DNA from: Gimesia chilikensis
Lineage (GTDB): Bacteria > Planctomycetota > Planctomycetia > Planctomycetales > Planctomycetaceae
NCBI RefSeq assembly: GCF_008329715.1
Contig: NZ_VTSR01000032.1
Coordinates: 1,040,440-1,104,439, forward strand
Reading direction: 5' to 3'
Length of the DNA stretch: 64,000 nucleotides
In this document: in pieces, positions 24,640 through 33,974 of the stretch
Layout of the letters: the number at the start of each line of letters is the position of its first letter
How positions within the stretch are numbered: position 1 is the first letter of the stretch
Translations under genes and position numbers: made by a program
The notes under the pieces: generated by a model
What the model saw: the letters and a program-made list of their open reading frames with translations, nothing else
Told to the model about the DNA's origin: nothing
Database searches by the model: none

Positions 24640-27600
24640 ATGGCCAAGCGGAATAAAGATACTCCTGAGAAGAAAAAACGCCAGTCCGCGCGCGTGCCCA
24701 AGCTGGATTCGCTGGGGAAATACCAGATCGAAAAAGAGATTGGTGCCGGCGGCATGGGGGCTGTCTTTCTCGCCCGCGACACGACGCTGAATCGACTGGC
24801 TGCTCTTAAAATTCTGCCCCGCGACAAGGCGGAAAACCCGGTTCTGGTCAAACGATTCAAGGCTGAGGGCCAGGCGGCTGCTCACCTGCGGCATGAGAAT
24901 ATCGTCTCCGTCTATGATGCGGGCGAAGAAGACGGATATCTCTACATTGCCCTCGAGTATGTCGAGGGGACCGACCTGCATAACATGATCAGCAAGCGGA
25001 CGCGGCTGCCCGTTCGGCGTTCGCTGGAAATTATCACCCAGGTGACGGAAGCCCTCGCGCATGCCTATCAGCAGGGAATCGTCCACAGAGATATCAAGCC
25101 GGCCAACATCCTGATTCGCCAGGATGGGGTCGTCAAGCTGACCGACCTGGGACTGGCCCGTTCGATTGATGACAACACCGAAACCAGCATTACCCGGGCA
25201 GGTACGACTGTGGGAACGGTCGACTATATGGCTCCCGAACAGGCTCGCGACAGTAAAGCGGCAGATATCCGCAGCGATATCTATTCGCTGGGCTGCACCT
25301 GGTATCACATGCTGACCGGACGGGCCCCCTTCTCCGAGGGAAGCCTGACCAATAAACTGGCCGCGCATGCTACCACTCCCCCGCCCGACCCACGGGAATT
25401 GAATGAACGCGTGCCCGAAGGGATCGTGGCGATCATTCACCGGATGATGGCCAAGTCCAAGAACGACCGCTACCAGACGCCGGAAGAACTGCTGGAAGAT
25501 TTGAAGAATCCGAATCTGAAGCGTTCCAACGTCGACAATAATGTACTGGAAGCACTGGCCTCAGATGAATCGGATGGGGAACAGCCGACGCGTGAAGTCG
25601 ATATTATTCTCCCGGCTGACAGCAGCGACTTTCAGATCAATCAGTTCATACCCGATTACAGCAGCCAGCCGGATGAGGACGACGACACTCACGCAGATGC
25701 AGATGGCGGGAACCGTCTGAGTACCAGCTTTGATCTGCAGCAGCTGGCGGGAGAAGTGGAACTGGAGTCCGAAGTCACGGTGCCCGGGCTGAAGCGTTCC
25801 ACAAAGTCGACGCCTGAGAAGAAAAGCGAAAAGAAATCATCCCGTTCGAAATCGGGACCACAAAAAACAGTCGACCGTTCGCCTACCCGGCAGCCGGTTG
25901 ACGAACCGGAAGAAGAAGGCTCCGTGATCTCCGATTCCGCGATGAAGACGCGGAAGGCGAACCGGACGCGCAAAAGTGAGCCGGACTCTTCACAGGGTAA
26001 GCGGAGTCGGCCTGCTGCAGCGGGCAAAAAACAGGCTCGACCTCAACCGACGAAACGCAGCAACGGGGGCCGCAAATCGGTCCGGGAAACGTCGCCGGTC
26101 ATGAATGGCGACGCCGATGCGAACGAGAGTGAGATTTCACTCGACTACCGGCAGATTGGTCTGGTGCTGGGCGGGTTACTGCTGGTCATCATATTGATCT
26201 GGTGGGCTGTGGGCAGTATGGGGTCTGGTTCCGCACCGCAACAGGGACCGGGCAGTAATCCATTCGATCCGAATGCCGAGGCACCCGCGCCGTCCGAAAA
26301 CACTGCGGTCGCCGCTGCGGATGAGCCAAAAGCTGATGCTGAAGCGGAAAAGGAAACGGAACAGACCAGTACCGAAGTCACAAAAACAGAGGAAAAGCCT
26401 ACTGGTTCCCAATGGGAAGAGGCGGCTGTGCGGGGGCAGGAAAAACAGTTTCTACCCTCGTGGGGGAAAGGCTTTTCGGCGCTGACGGGGGCGAATGCCA
26501 GCCAGCCGGAATCTCAGCTGACCCTGCTCAAAGTCGCCCATGGATCTTCGGCGCAGGGAATCTATTCCAGCCTGGATGACGCGTTGGCAGAGGTAGCCAA
26601 CCGCGGGGCTGTCATTCGTCTGTACGGCCCCGGTCCGTTCTCAATGAGTCCTCAGCGACTCGCGGGGATTTCGCAATTGATCATCATGGCTGCGGATTCC
26701 AGCCAGAAACAGCCGACCGTGATCCTGACTCCGGAGGGCGGTTCTGATTCGCAGACGATCTCTGATTACCTGAGTTTTTCCGGGGGGCTGCTGCGGTTAC
26801 AGGGAATTCATTTCCTGTGTGATGCGGGGCGTCTGGCTGGTAATGGCGACTGTAACCTGCTGGCTCTGAACCAGAGTGATCTGACTATTCAGGAATGTTC
26901 CTTTTCGCTGACAGGAACCGGGACACGTGAGTTTCGTCTGATCAATTCTACCGGAGTCCCCCGCACCGAGACCGATCGGCCTGAGGGGGAGTCGCGAATT
27001 CTGCTGGAGAACTCTGTCGTTACCGGCAGAAAGCTGGAAGTGGTGCGCGTGGATCAGCCCTACTCCGATGTGATGCTTTCCAACTGTTATTTTTCTGTGA
27101 CCGAGGCTCCCTGCCTGGAACTGGCGGCGTTGAATCCGAATCTGAATATCAGCAGTGTGCTGCAGGCGCGGAAGGTCCCCCGTACGCTGCGTGTGTTTTC
27201 CAGTACGCTCGTCTCTGATCAATCGATCTTTGAACTGATCGGGCCGGTGGCAAAACAGGCCCCACCTGCTGCCGAGAACCAGGAGACTCTGAAGACGCAG
27301 ACCGACCTGATCGTGATCAATTCGGTACTCGTGGGAGATCCGCAGGCAAAACAGGCCGCGATGCTGACGCTCGTCGACTGGCCGCAGGATAAACTGCGCC
27401 AGCAGAGCAAGAGTCGCTTCAAGGACCTGGATCTGCAGCTGGAGAGCGTCATGTTCTGGGGCTGGCCGTTGTATCTGAGATCGACCGAACCGGGCAGTCC
27501 GCAGAGTACATTTGAGATTGATGCCCATCGAACCTGGCAGCAAAGCTGGGGGAAACCGGTAGCGGTCGAGTCCTTCGATGCTGATTTACCACCTAAGTAC

Positions 27601-28992
27601 GCGGCACTGCGGAAGCCGGCCTTTGACAGCAGCCTGCTCAATTTTTCCAAAGTCAAAAATGTCTATAGTGTCTCTTCAGGCGGGATCGTACCCGGTTGTG
27701 ACCCGAACCGTCTGGCGACGCTTTCTGCCGGCGAGCAGGAGCGCATTCAGGCCTATGTGAGCCAGCCTCAGATCGGAAAAGCGATCGCCGACAAGTTCGC
27801 GAAATCGAAGACGGTTTCCTTCGATATGTCGAAAGGAAATCTGAGCGACTTTCTCAACAGCGCTGCTGTTTCAGGACCCACCCGGGTGAATGTGACCGGA
27901 CAGGGCGTCTGTTATACGGCTCCCATCGAGCTGGAAAACAAACAGGTGCAGTTGAATTTCGACACGCCCTCTGGTGCGGCTCCTTTGATTGTGGAACTGA
28001 AGCTGCTGCCCTCCACAGGGAAGACGCGGTCGCGTGATTCCCGCGGTGCAGGAGTGGACTCTTTTATTTCTTTGAAGAATTCGACTCTGGCGATTCAAGG
28101 TGGGAAATTTCGAATTTCCGCCGACCGGAAAGGTGTCGTTCCCCGGAATTTCGTTTCGTTGCAGAACAGTCAGCTGGCACTTGAAGATTCTGCCCTGGAT
28201 GCGCTGCTGCTCAACGACAAACGCTTTCAGTCTGTTGTGCAGGTTGGCGGGGGAACGGGAAGTCAACCCAACCAGGTGCTGTTGAGTCGCACCTATCTGT
28301 CGACTTCGGGAACGATTGTTAACTCAGAGGCCACGCAGCTGGACCTGGAAGTCTCCGGAAGCCTGTTATTGAGCCAGAATGATCTGTTCGCGCTGGCGGT
28401 GAAGCCGTCGTCGAGTCCGCGGGTTCGGATTTCCCTGAATCAGAGTACCCTGGCACCTCGCGATTCGGTGCTGGCTTTTAAGGAAAGCGACGGTTCTCAA
28501 TCTATAGGAACCGCTGCCCGGGTGCTGGCGGAAGAATGTCTGTTTCTGCCTGTGCCAGCCGCGTCAGGCGGTCGCTCTGATTCTTCCCGTTCCGCTTCCC
28601 TGCTCCGGCTCCCGCAGAGTCTGCAGAAGCAGGTGCAGTGGTGGGGTTCGGCCAACGGGTATATGGTAGAGCGGTTGCAGGCACTCGGGGAATCCGGTTC
28701 GCTGTCTGCGGGGGCTGGCGGCGATTTTGAACAGACGCTCGCCCAGGTGTTCGGTGATCAGGCAGATCAACACGCACTGGCGATGCCGGGCGGGGTTCTG
28801 CTGCAGGAACAGAAACTGCCTCCCCTGACGAAAATTCAGCCGGTTCACTTTCGGCTGCTTCCTGCCTGTAAGGCGGCGACCTGGTCAGACCTCAAACAGC
28901 CGCTGGGGGCCGATCCCGTTGCACTGCAGGCGATGCTGGAAGGCAATCCGCAGGACCGGGCGAAAGCGGCACGCAAAAAACGCTCGTTCTAA
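24640..28992 (+). CDS. Giant transmembrane Ser/Thr protein kinase with a 900-residue C-terminal region
   Basis: A 1450-residue protein. The kinase domain spans about 28-295, with Gly-loop GAGGMG (35-40), Lys57, HRDIKPAN near 149-156, DLGLAR near 169 and APEQAR in the activation segment. All catalytic residues are present. A basic, Ser/Lys-rich linker (about 300-500) leads to one transmembrane helix (IGLVLGGLLLVIILIWWAV, about 507-525). The rest is probably extracytoplasmic: an acidic linker, then beta-rich parts with repeated LLRLQGIHF, LILLENSVVTGR-like and LSRTYLSTSG-like turns that suggest right-handed beta-helices. The outer part may sense or bind polysaccharide or peptidoglycan; that is inference. 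The C-terminus ends in a basic tail. Confidence 0.88.
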   Translation: MAKRNKDTPEKKKRQSARVPKLDSLGKYQIEKEIGAGGMGAVFLARDTTLNRLAALKILPRDKAENPVLVKRFKAEGQAAAHLRHENIVSVYDAGEEDGYLYIALEYVEGTDLHNMISKRTRLPVRRSLEIITQVTEALAHAYQQGIVHRDIKPANILIRQDGVVKLTDLGLARSIDDNTETSITRAGTTVGTVDYMAPEQARDSKAADIRSDIYSLGCTWYHMLTGRAPFSEGSLTNKLAAHATTPPPDPRELNERVPEGIVAIIHRMMAKSKNDRYQTPEELLEDLKNPNLKRSNVDNNVLEALASDESDGEQPTREVDIILPADSSDFQINQFIPDYSSQPDEDDDTHADADGGNRLSTSFDLQQLAGEVELESEVTVPGLKRSTKSTPEKKSEKKSSRSKSGPQKTVDRSPTRQPVDEPEEEGSVISDSAMKTRKANRTRKSEPDSSQGKRSRPAAAGKKQARPQPTKRSNGGRKSVRETSPVMNGDADANESEISLDYRQIGLVLGGLLLVIILIWWAVGSMGSGSAPQQGPGSNPFDPNAEAPAPSENTAVAAADEPKADAEAEKETEQTSTEVTKTEEKPTGSQWEEAAVRGQEKQFLPSWGKGFSALTGANASQPESQLTLLKVAHGSSAQGIYSSLDDALAEVANRGAVIRLYGPGPFSMSPQRLAGISQLIIMAADSSQKQPTVILTPEGGSDSQTISDYLSFSGGLLRLQGIHFLCDAGRLAGNGDCNLLALNQSDLTIQECSFSLTGTGTREFRLINSTGVPRTETDRPEGESRILLENSVVTGRKLEVVRVDQPYSDVMLSNCYFSVTEAPCLELAALNPNLNISSVLQARKVPRTLRVFSSTLVSDQSIFELIGPVAKQAPPAAENQETLKTQTDLIVINSVLVGDPQAKQAAMLTLVDWPQDKLRQQSKSRFKDLDLQLESVMFWGWPLYLRSTEPGSPQSTFEIDAHRTWQQSWGKPVAVESFDADLPPKYAALRKPAFDSSLLNFSKVKNVYSVSSGGIVPGCDPNRLATLSAGEQERIQAYVSQPQIGKAIADKFAKSKTVSFDMSKGNLSDFLNSAAVSGPTRVNVTGQGVCYTAPIELENKQVQLNFDTPSGAAPLIVELKLLPSTGKTRSRDSRGAGVDSFISLKNSTLAIQGGKFRISADRKGVVPRNFVSLQNSQLALEDSALDALLLNDKRFQSVVQVGGGTGSQPNQVLLSRTYLSTSGTIVNSEATQLDLEVSGSLLLSQNDLFALAVKPSSSPRVRISLNQSTLAPRDSVLAFKESDGSQSIGTAARVLAEECLFLPVPAASGGRSDSSRSASLLRLPQSLQKQVQWWGSANGYMVERLQALGESGSLSAGAGGDFEQTLAQVFGDQADQHALAMPGGVLLQEQKLPPLTKIQPVHFRLLPACKAATWSDLKQPLGADPVALQAMLEGNPQDRAKAARKKRSF

Positions 28993-29000
28993 GGACTTGC

Positions 29001-30731
29001 TTAGATATTCGAGAGCGTGGCGTGGGGGTGATCTTCATCCAGACGCGGAACGGTCAGCGTGAAACGGGAACCTTTGCCGGCTTCACTTTCGATGCTGATT
29101 TCTCCCCCATGTTCGCGGATGATTTTCTGGCTGACTGCCAGGCCGATCCCGGTGCCGCGGGCGCCCTTGGTGGATTCGAACAGGTTGAAGATTTTGCTGA
29201 TCTGATCCGCGGGGATGCCGGGGCCATTGTCGGAGACCATGATCAGGATCTGATCGGGTTTCGCGAGATAGCGAGTTTCCAGCAGAACGATCCCCTGCTC
29301 CAGTCCTTCGACGGCATCGATGGCATTGATGACGATATTCAGGATCGCGCGATGAATGCCTTCGTGGTCAAATACGCTTTCCGGCAGTTCCGGATCCAGT
29401 TCGCATTTCAACTGAACGCCGCACTCTTCGGCACGGGCCTGCATCAGTTCGTGCACGTCTTTGACCGGCGTGTTGATGGAGCCTGGTTCGAGGGCCGGCT
29501 TGCGTTCGGTGCTGAAGGTCAGCATGTCCATCACCAGGTGATAGATTTTGTTCTGGTTCTTCTCGACAATGTTCCACCCTTTGCGGACGAGGTCTTCCTC
29601 GGACTTGTTGAGTCCCATGTCGATCAGGTAACTGCCGCCGCGAACCCCTTGCAGGATGTTTTTGATATGGTGGCTCAGGGTCGCGATGGTCTGGCCCATG
29701 GCAGCAAAGCGTTCCGCTTTCAACATCGCATTCTGGAAGCGGTAGTTTTCAATGGCCAAAGCGGACTGACGACCGATGGCGACCAGGAGTCGCAGGTGTT
29801 CTTCGCTGAATTTTTCGACGGCTCCGTTCTTGAGCAACGCTTCGGGATGAGAAGTCGTCGTGTCAACGTAGATGACGCCCATCAGTTCATGGCGGCCCTG
29901 CATGGGGACGCACATGGCTTCGCGAATGCCTGCCTGCAGAATGCTGCGACCCCCTTCGAATCGTTGATCGCGCTGCGCGTCGGAGGTGCGGACCCCCTGT
30001 TTTTTGTTGAGCACGTAATCAACAATGCTGTGGGAGACCGGCATGCGTGCGCCGGACTTCTTCTCGGCACGACTGCTGAAGATCTGAGGTTGGATTTCAC
30101 CCGACTGCGGGTCGGTGATCAGCATACAGCCCCGATCGGCGCCAACCGTATTGATGGTCAGGTCGAGGATGCGCTTGAGTAGTTCTTCCTGTGAAATGGT
30201 CGGGCTGACAGCTGCTTCTGCGATGCGGTACAGGGCCTGCAGGTCGTTTTGCACATCCTGCTGCTGGACAATTCCGGAGACATCTGCCGTGTCCAGTACC
30301 ATGGAGTCAAACTCGTGATTGACTTCGTGGGTAATGCTGGACTGATTTGAATCCTCGCTGCTGATCAGGTCGATCTTTTCCGCCATGTAGCGGGAGTCTT
30401 CATCGATCGCCTGGCTGGAGAACAGCAGCAGACTGCGTCCAATTTGAATATGATCGCCGTTACTCAGCCGGGCGGATTGAACCTGGGTCCCGTTGACCAT
30501 TGTTCCATTCGAACTGTTCTGGTCGGTGATGATGTAGGAACCGTTCTTGAAGGAGATCGTAGCGTGCTGACGGGAGGCTTCCGTATCCAGAATCCGGATC
30601 TCGTTTCGCACTCCTCTGCCCACACTGGCGGGATCTGTTCCCAACTGGAAGCGGGTTCCGAGGTCCACTCCCTGGATAACCAGCAGGGTCGCTTTGCCCC
30701 CCTCTTGTGCGTTTTCTATCAGCCTTTTCAT
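29001..30731 (-). CDS. FHA-GAF sensor histidine kinase
   Basis: A 576-residue soluble protein. The FHA domain lies at about 20-105 (GRGVRNEIRI, ASRQHATI, DQNSSNGTMVNG), so it should bind phosphothreonine. A GAF domain occupies about 155-325. The kinase core follows: an H-box LSHHIKN with His near 354, N-box NIVINAIDA, G1 DNGPGIP, and G2 GTGIGLA. No transmembrane helix is seen. The gene is convergent with the giant Ser/Thr kinase, 8 bases apart. An FHA domain next to a Ser/Thr kinase suggests phosphothreonine-dependent cross-talk, which is inference. No full response regulator is adjacent, only a pseudo-receiver. Confidence 0.9.
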   Translation of the reverse strand: MKRLIENAQEGGKATLLVIQGVDLGTRFQLGTDPASVGRGVRNEIRILDTEASRQHATISFKNGSYIITDQNSSNGTMVNGTQVQSARLSNGDHIQIGRSLLLFSSQAIDEDSRYMAEKIDLISSEDSNQSSITHEVNHEFDSMVLDTADVSGIVQQQDVQNDLQALYRIAEAAVSPTISQEELLKRILDLTINTVGADRGCMLITDPQSGEIQPQIFSSRAEKKSGARMPVSHSIVDYVLNKKQGVRTSDAQRDQRFEGGRSILQAGIREAMCVPMQGRHELMGVIYVDTTTSHPEALLKNGAVEKFSEEHLRLLVAIGRQSALAIENYRFQNAMLKAERFAAMGQTIATLSHHIKNILQGVRGGSYLIDMGLNKSEEDLVRKGWNIVEKNQNKIYHLVMDMLTFSTERKPALEPGSINTPVKDVHELMQARAEECGVQLKCELDPELPESVFDHEGIHRAILNIVINAIDAVEGLEQGIVLLETRYLAKPDQILIMVSDNGPGIPADQISKIFNLFESTKGARGTGIGLAVSQKIIREHGGEISIESEAGKGSRFTLTVPRLDEDHPHATLSNI

Positions 30732-31001
30732 GGTCTCTGATTCTCAGTCGATGACTGGACCTGCTCATCAGGTAAACGTACGCTGCACCGAATTCCTGCA
30801 ACCTGTGCGGTGATACATGAATTCAATGTGCAGTCTGTTTCAGTCGAGGAACGCCCGGGAAACGATTCCGTTTTCCTGAGTTCTCTGTGAAGGGAAATCC
30901 TTTACAGAAAAGCCCCTACGGAGAATCATATCTCAACCGGGAGCGCTGTTCAAATCCCAACATCCGTTTAGAGTGAGATCTGTCGGGAGAATCTGAGCGG
31001 A

Positions 31002-31415
31002 CTACTGGTGAGATCGGGGCTGATTGAGCAGGCTTTCAATCGAATCGATCAGCTCTGCGTATTGAAATGGCTGGACCAGGAAACGTGTGGACTGGTCGGT
31101 TTCGGGAGTGGCAGGAACTTTTACTGAACCGATGACAACTTTAGGGACTTCGTTCCAGCCCGGCTGTGCTGAGGAAGAGGCGGCCAGGTCGTCACCGTGC
31201 AGAACGACAATGCTGGGCAGTTCGTTCTCGGTGATGACATCACCCGATTGTGGCTTGCGGATGCGATTAACGCGGCATCCCTGGGGTTCCAGGACTGCTT
31301 TCAGAACTTCTTCGGTTTCGTGTAATCCATCCAGGACGACAACATGTTGACCATTTACCACTTGAGGGTTCCTTCCCATGACCACGGTAAAGCCTGATGA
31401 GCTCCACAAATCCAT
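31002..31415 (-). CDS. Pseudo-receiver (degenerate response-regulator-like) protein
   Basis: A 137-residue protein with the alternating strand-helix pattern of a receiver domain, but lacking its key residues. The first strand ends VVVLDG (one Asp instead of two), the third-strand position that should carry the phospho-Asp reads SIVVLHGD with His in its place, and the final KP reads QPF. It therefore probably is not phosphorylated. It may act as a binding partner of the FHA-GAF kinase upstream on the same strand (270 bases away). Start could be 31415 or the internal ATG at 31379; neither has a clear ribosome site. Confidence 0.6.
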   Translation of the reverse strand: MDLWSSSGFTVVMGRNPQVVNGQHVVVLDGLHETEEVLKAVLEPQGCRVNRIRKPQSGDVITENELPSIVVLHGDDLAASSSAQPGWNEVPKVVIGSVKVPATPETDQSTRFLVQPFQYAELIDSIESLLNQPRSHQ

Positions 31416-31547
31416 TTGTCAATCAGGCAGGTCGGAAAGATAGCCTGTTCCAAAGTTTGTGTCAAAATCAGTTAGGAGAGCTGAAATTGAGTTTTTGGAA
31501 TTATGTAAACTTTACAACAGGGAGTAGTTGTGAGTGGATTACCTGTT

Positions 31548-31934
31548 TTACCAGGCGGTCGGAGCCGGGAAGTTCTCGTTAAACATCGGTTCCTGATTGA
31601 TGTAGTCGTCTTCCCGTTTCATACTGTCCAGTTGAAGTTTACGCTGTTCCTGCTGGAGTTCTTCGCTGGTAATGGGGCCTCTGACTTCGGCCAGCGGTGC
31701 GACATATTTGGGCTGTTTGACTTTTACGTCGGTCGGATAAAAGACGCCCCGATCCTGTGGCGCAGCGGCTGCAGAGGCCTCTGAGGCGGAAGCGATCGCG
31801 GTTTCGGGGTAGATCCGCTTGTGATAGGTGCTGCTGAAACCGGCGGGTTGATGATAGTCGGGAATGTTGCGGCACCCGACCTGCAGACAGGTCAGACCGA
31901 GCAGAATCAGCATGTATCTGCTGTATTGAGGCAC
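31548..31934 (-). CDS. Small lipoprotein, function unknown
   Basis: I prefer the GTG at 31934 as start, as a GGAAGGG ribosome site lies just upstream and the product then begins VPQYSRYMLILLGLTCLQVGC, a compact lipoprotein signal. A further upstream GTG at 31976 would lie inside the terminator stem of the sod gene. The mature part has an Ala-rich low-complexity segment and an acidic, Gln/Glu-rich helical tail. No domain is recognised. Function unknown. Confidence 0.6.
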   Translation of the reverse strand: MPQYSRYMLILLGLTCLQVGCRNIPDYHQPAGFSSTYHKRIYPETAIASASEASAAAAPQDRGVFYPTDVKVKQPKYVAPLAEVRGPITSEELQQEQRKLQLDSMKREDDYINQEPMFNENFPAPTAW

Positions 31935-31959
31935 CAGGATTCCCTTCCGAATAACAGAA

Positions 31960-31990
31960 AAAGCGGCCCTCAACACGAGAGGGCCGCTTT
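31960..31990 (-). terminator. Rho-independent terminator of the superoxide dismutase gene
   Basis: AAAGCGGCCCTC at 31960-31971 pairs perfectly with GAGGGCCGCTTT at 31979-31990 around a 7-nt loop; on the minus strand it is followed by a T-run. It ends the sod transcript and excludes the upstream start of the lipoprotein gene. Confidence 0.88.
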
Positions 31991-32054
31991 CGTAATATCG
32001 GCGATTCAGGGGAAGGCTGTCGATTAAAAATCAGACAAATCCCGGAACCAGTGC

Positions 32055-32666
<612 letters not shown>

Positions 32667-32973
32667 ACGACAAACTCCTTTGTGTTTCGGTGTAATTAGT
32701 CTAAAGTTGTGAGTGACTTTACGTATATTGCCCGGCGTCTCAAATCCAGTAGATCATTAGACATAAACCGGATCTGTGTGCAAATACATCCTTCACCCCC
32801 ATTGTAGAGGATTATCTGATTCTCACAACCAACTGGTCGATAAGTTTTCACATTGGCGCCTGCAGCCTGCTTCCTGCCGATGTGCATAGTTGACGTTTAA
32901 CCGGTGGGTTCTACAATAAAACCGTGCCGAAAAAAATTCGACAGAATTCTCCGGATTTGTAAAGGATCTGATT
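32667..32973. other. Divergent intergenic region, promoters expected, no gene
   Basis: Separates the sod gene and the glycosyltransferase gene. No coding frame or RNA motif is apparent. No clear sigma-70 pair could be picked. Confidence 0.35.
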
Positions 32974-33750
32974 ATGCACAGGAAAGCTCTGGTTGCTTTA
33001 CCCGTATTCAATGAAGAACGTCATGTGATTGAGGTTTTGACCGAAGTCCGCAAGTACGCCGAGGCGATTCTGGTCGTCGACGATGGTTCTTCGGATCGGA
33101 CTCCAGAGCTGCTCAAAGAAGTGTCGGGCATCGAAGTTCTCACGCATCCGGAAAATCGTGGATATGGTGCCGCTCTCAAAAGTGCCTTCGATTACGCGGT
33201 GGCGCACCAGGATGAATACGACATCCTGGTCACCATTGACTGCGATGGTCAGCATGAACCCACCCTGCTCCCGAATCTGGTCCAGCAGATGCGCGAACAA
33301 CCGGCTGACGAACCAATCGACATGCTTTCGGGAAGTCGTTATCTGAAGCAGTTTGATGGTGCCAGCATTCCTCCCGAAGATCGTCGGCAGATTAACGTCG
33401 CCGTCACGCGTCGGATCAACGAACAGCTGGGCTTTGATCTGACGGATACATTCTGTGGTCTGAAGGCATACCGCATTGAAGCCCTGGCGAAGTTCAACGT
33501 AACCGATCTCGGCTACGCGATGCCGCTGCAACTCTGGGTTCAGGCCGCTGCTCATGGAATGAAGATCGTTGAATTCCCCGTTCCGCTGGTCTACCTCGAA
33601 GAAGAACGCAGCTTCGGCGGTTCGCTCGATGATGCGATCAAACGCAAAGCATACTACGATGAAGTGCTCGACCGGGAAATGCAGGCAGCCGGGCTGACCT
33701 GCTGTGCCACTGATTGTTGTAACGATCGTACCGATTCTTTCAGCGAGTGA
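32974..33750 (+). CDS. Family 2 glycosyltransferase (dolichyl-phosphate mannosyltransferase-like)
   Basis: A 258-residue GT-A enzyme. The N-terminus has LPVFNEERHV and VVDDGSSDRTPELL, the nucleotide-binding motifs of GT2, and DYDILVTIDCDGQHEP holds the D-x-D-type metal-binding site. There is no transmembrane helix, so it resembles the soluble DPM1/polyprenyl-phosphate sugar transferases. It probably moves a sugar from a nucleotide donor to a polyprenyl phosphate. The GT39-like membrane enzyme at 49090 would be a possible user, but it is far away. The tail (CCATDCC) is Cys-rich. Confidence 0.85.
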   Translation: MHRKALVALPVFNEERHVIEVLTEVRKYAEAILVVDDGSSDRTPELLKEVSGIEVLTHPENRGYGAALKSAFDYAVAHQDEYDILVTIDCDGQHEPTLLPNLVQQMREQPADEPIDMLSGSRYLKQFDGASIPPEDRRQINVAVTRRINEQLGFDLTDTFCGLKAYRIEALAKFNVTDLGYAMPLQLWVQAAAHGMKIVEFPVPLVYLEEERSFGGSLDDAIKRKAYYDEVLDREMQAAGLTCCATDCCNDRTDSFSE

Positions 33751-33974
33751 TCTGCCGGGTATTCGGTTCAGATCAGCCTCTGCGGATGCATCGGACGATT
33801 TCCCTCTGAATTCATTTCAAAAGGACTCGACAATCAGTTGTGCACTCATCAAACTGAAAGCCGCTCAACCATACCGCTCGGGCGGTGGTTCTGTTATGAT
33901 AGGGCCGATTGACGGATCTTCTCGCCTGCCCGTACCTGATTTTGATTCATTCCGCACACCCGTAAAGCGTTGAA

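Noticed and set aside
29022..30182. A 386-codon open frame antisense to the histidine kinase
   Set aside because: Shadow of a gene with complete kinase motifs.
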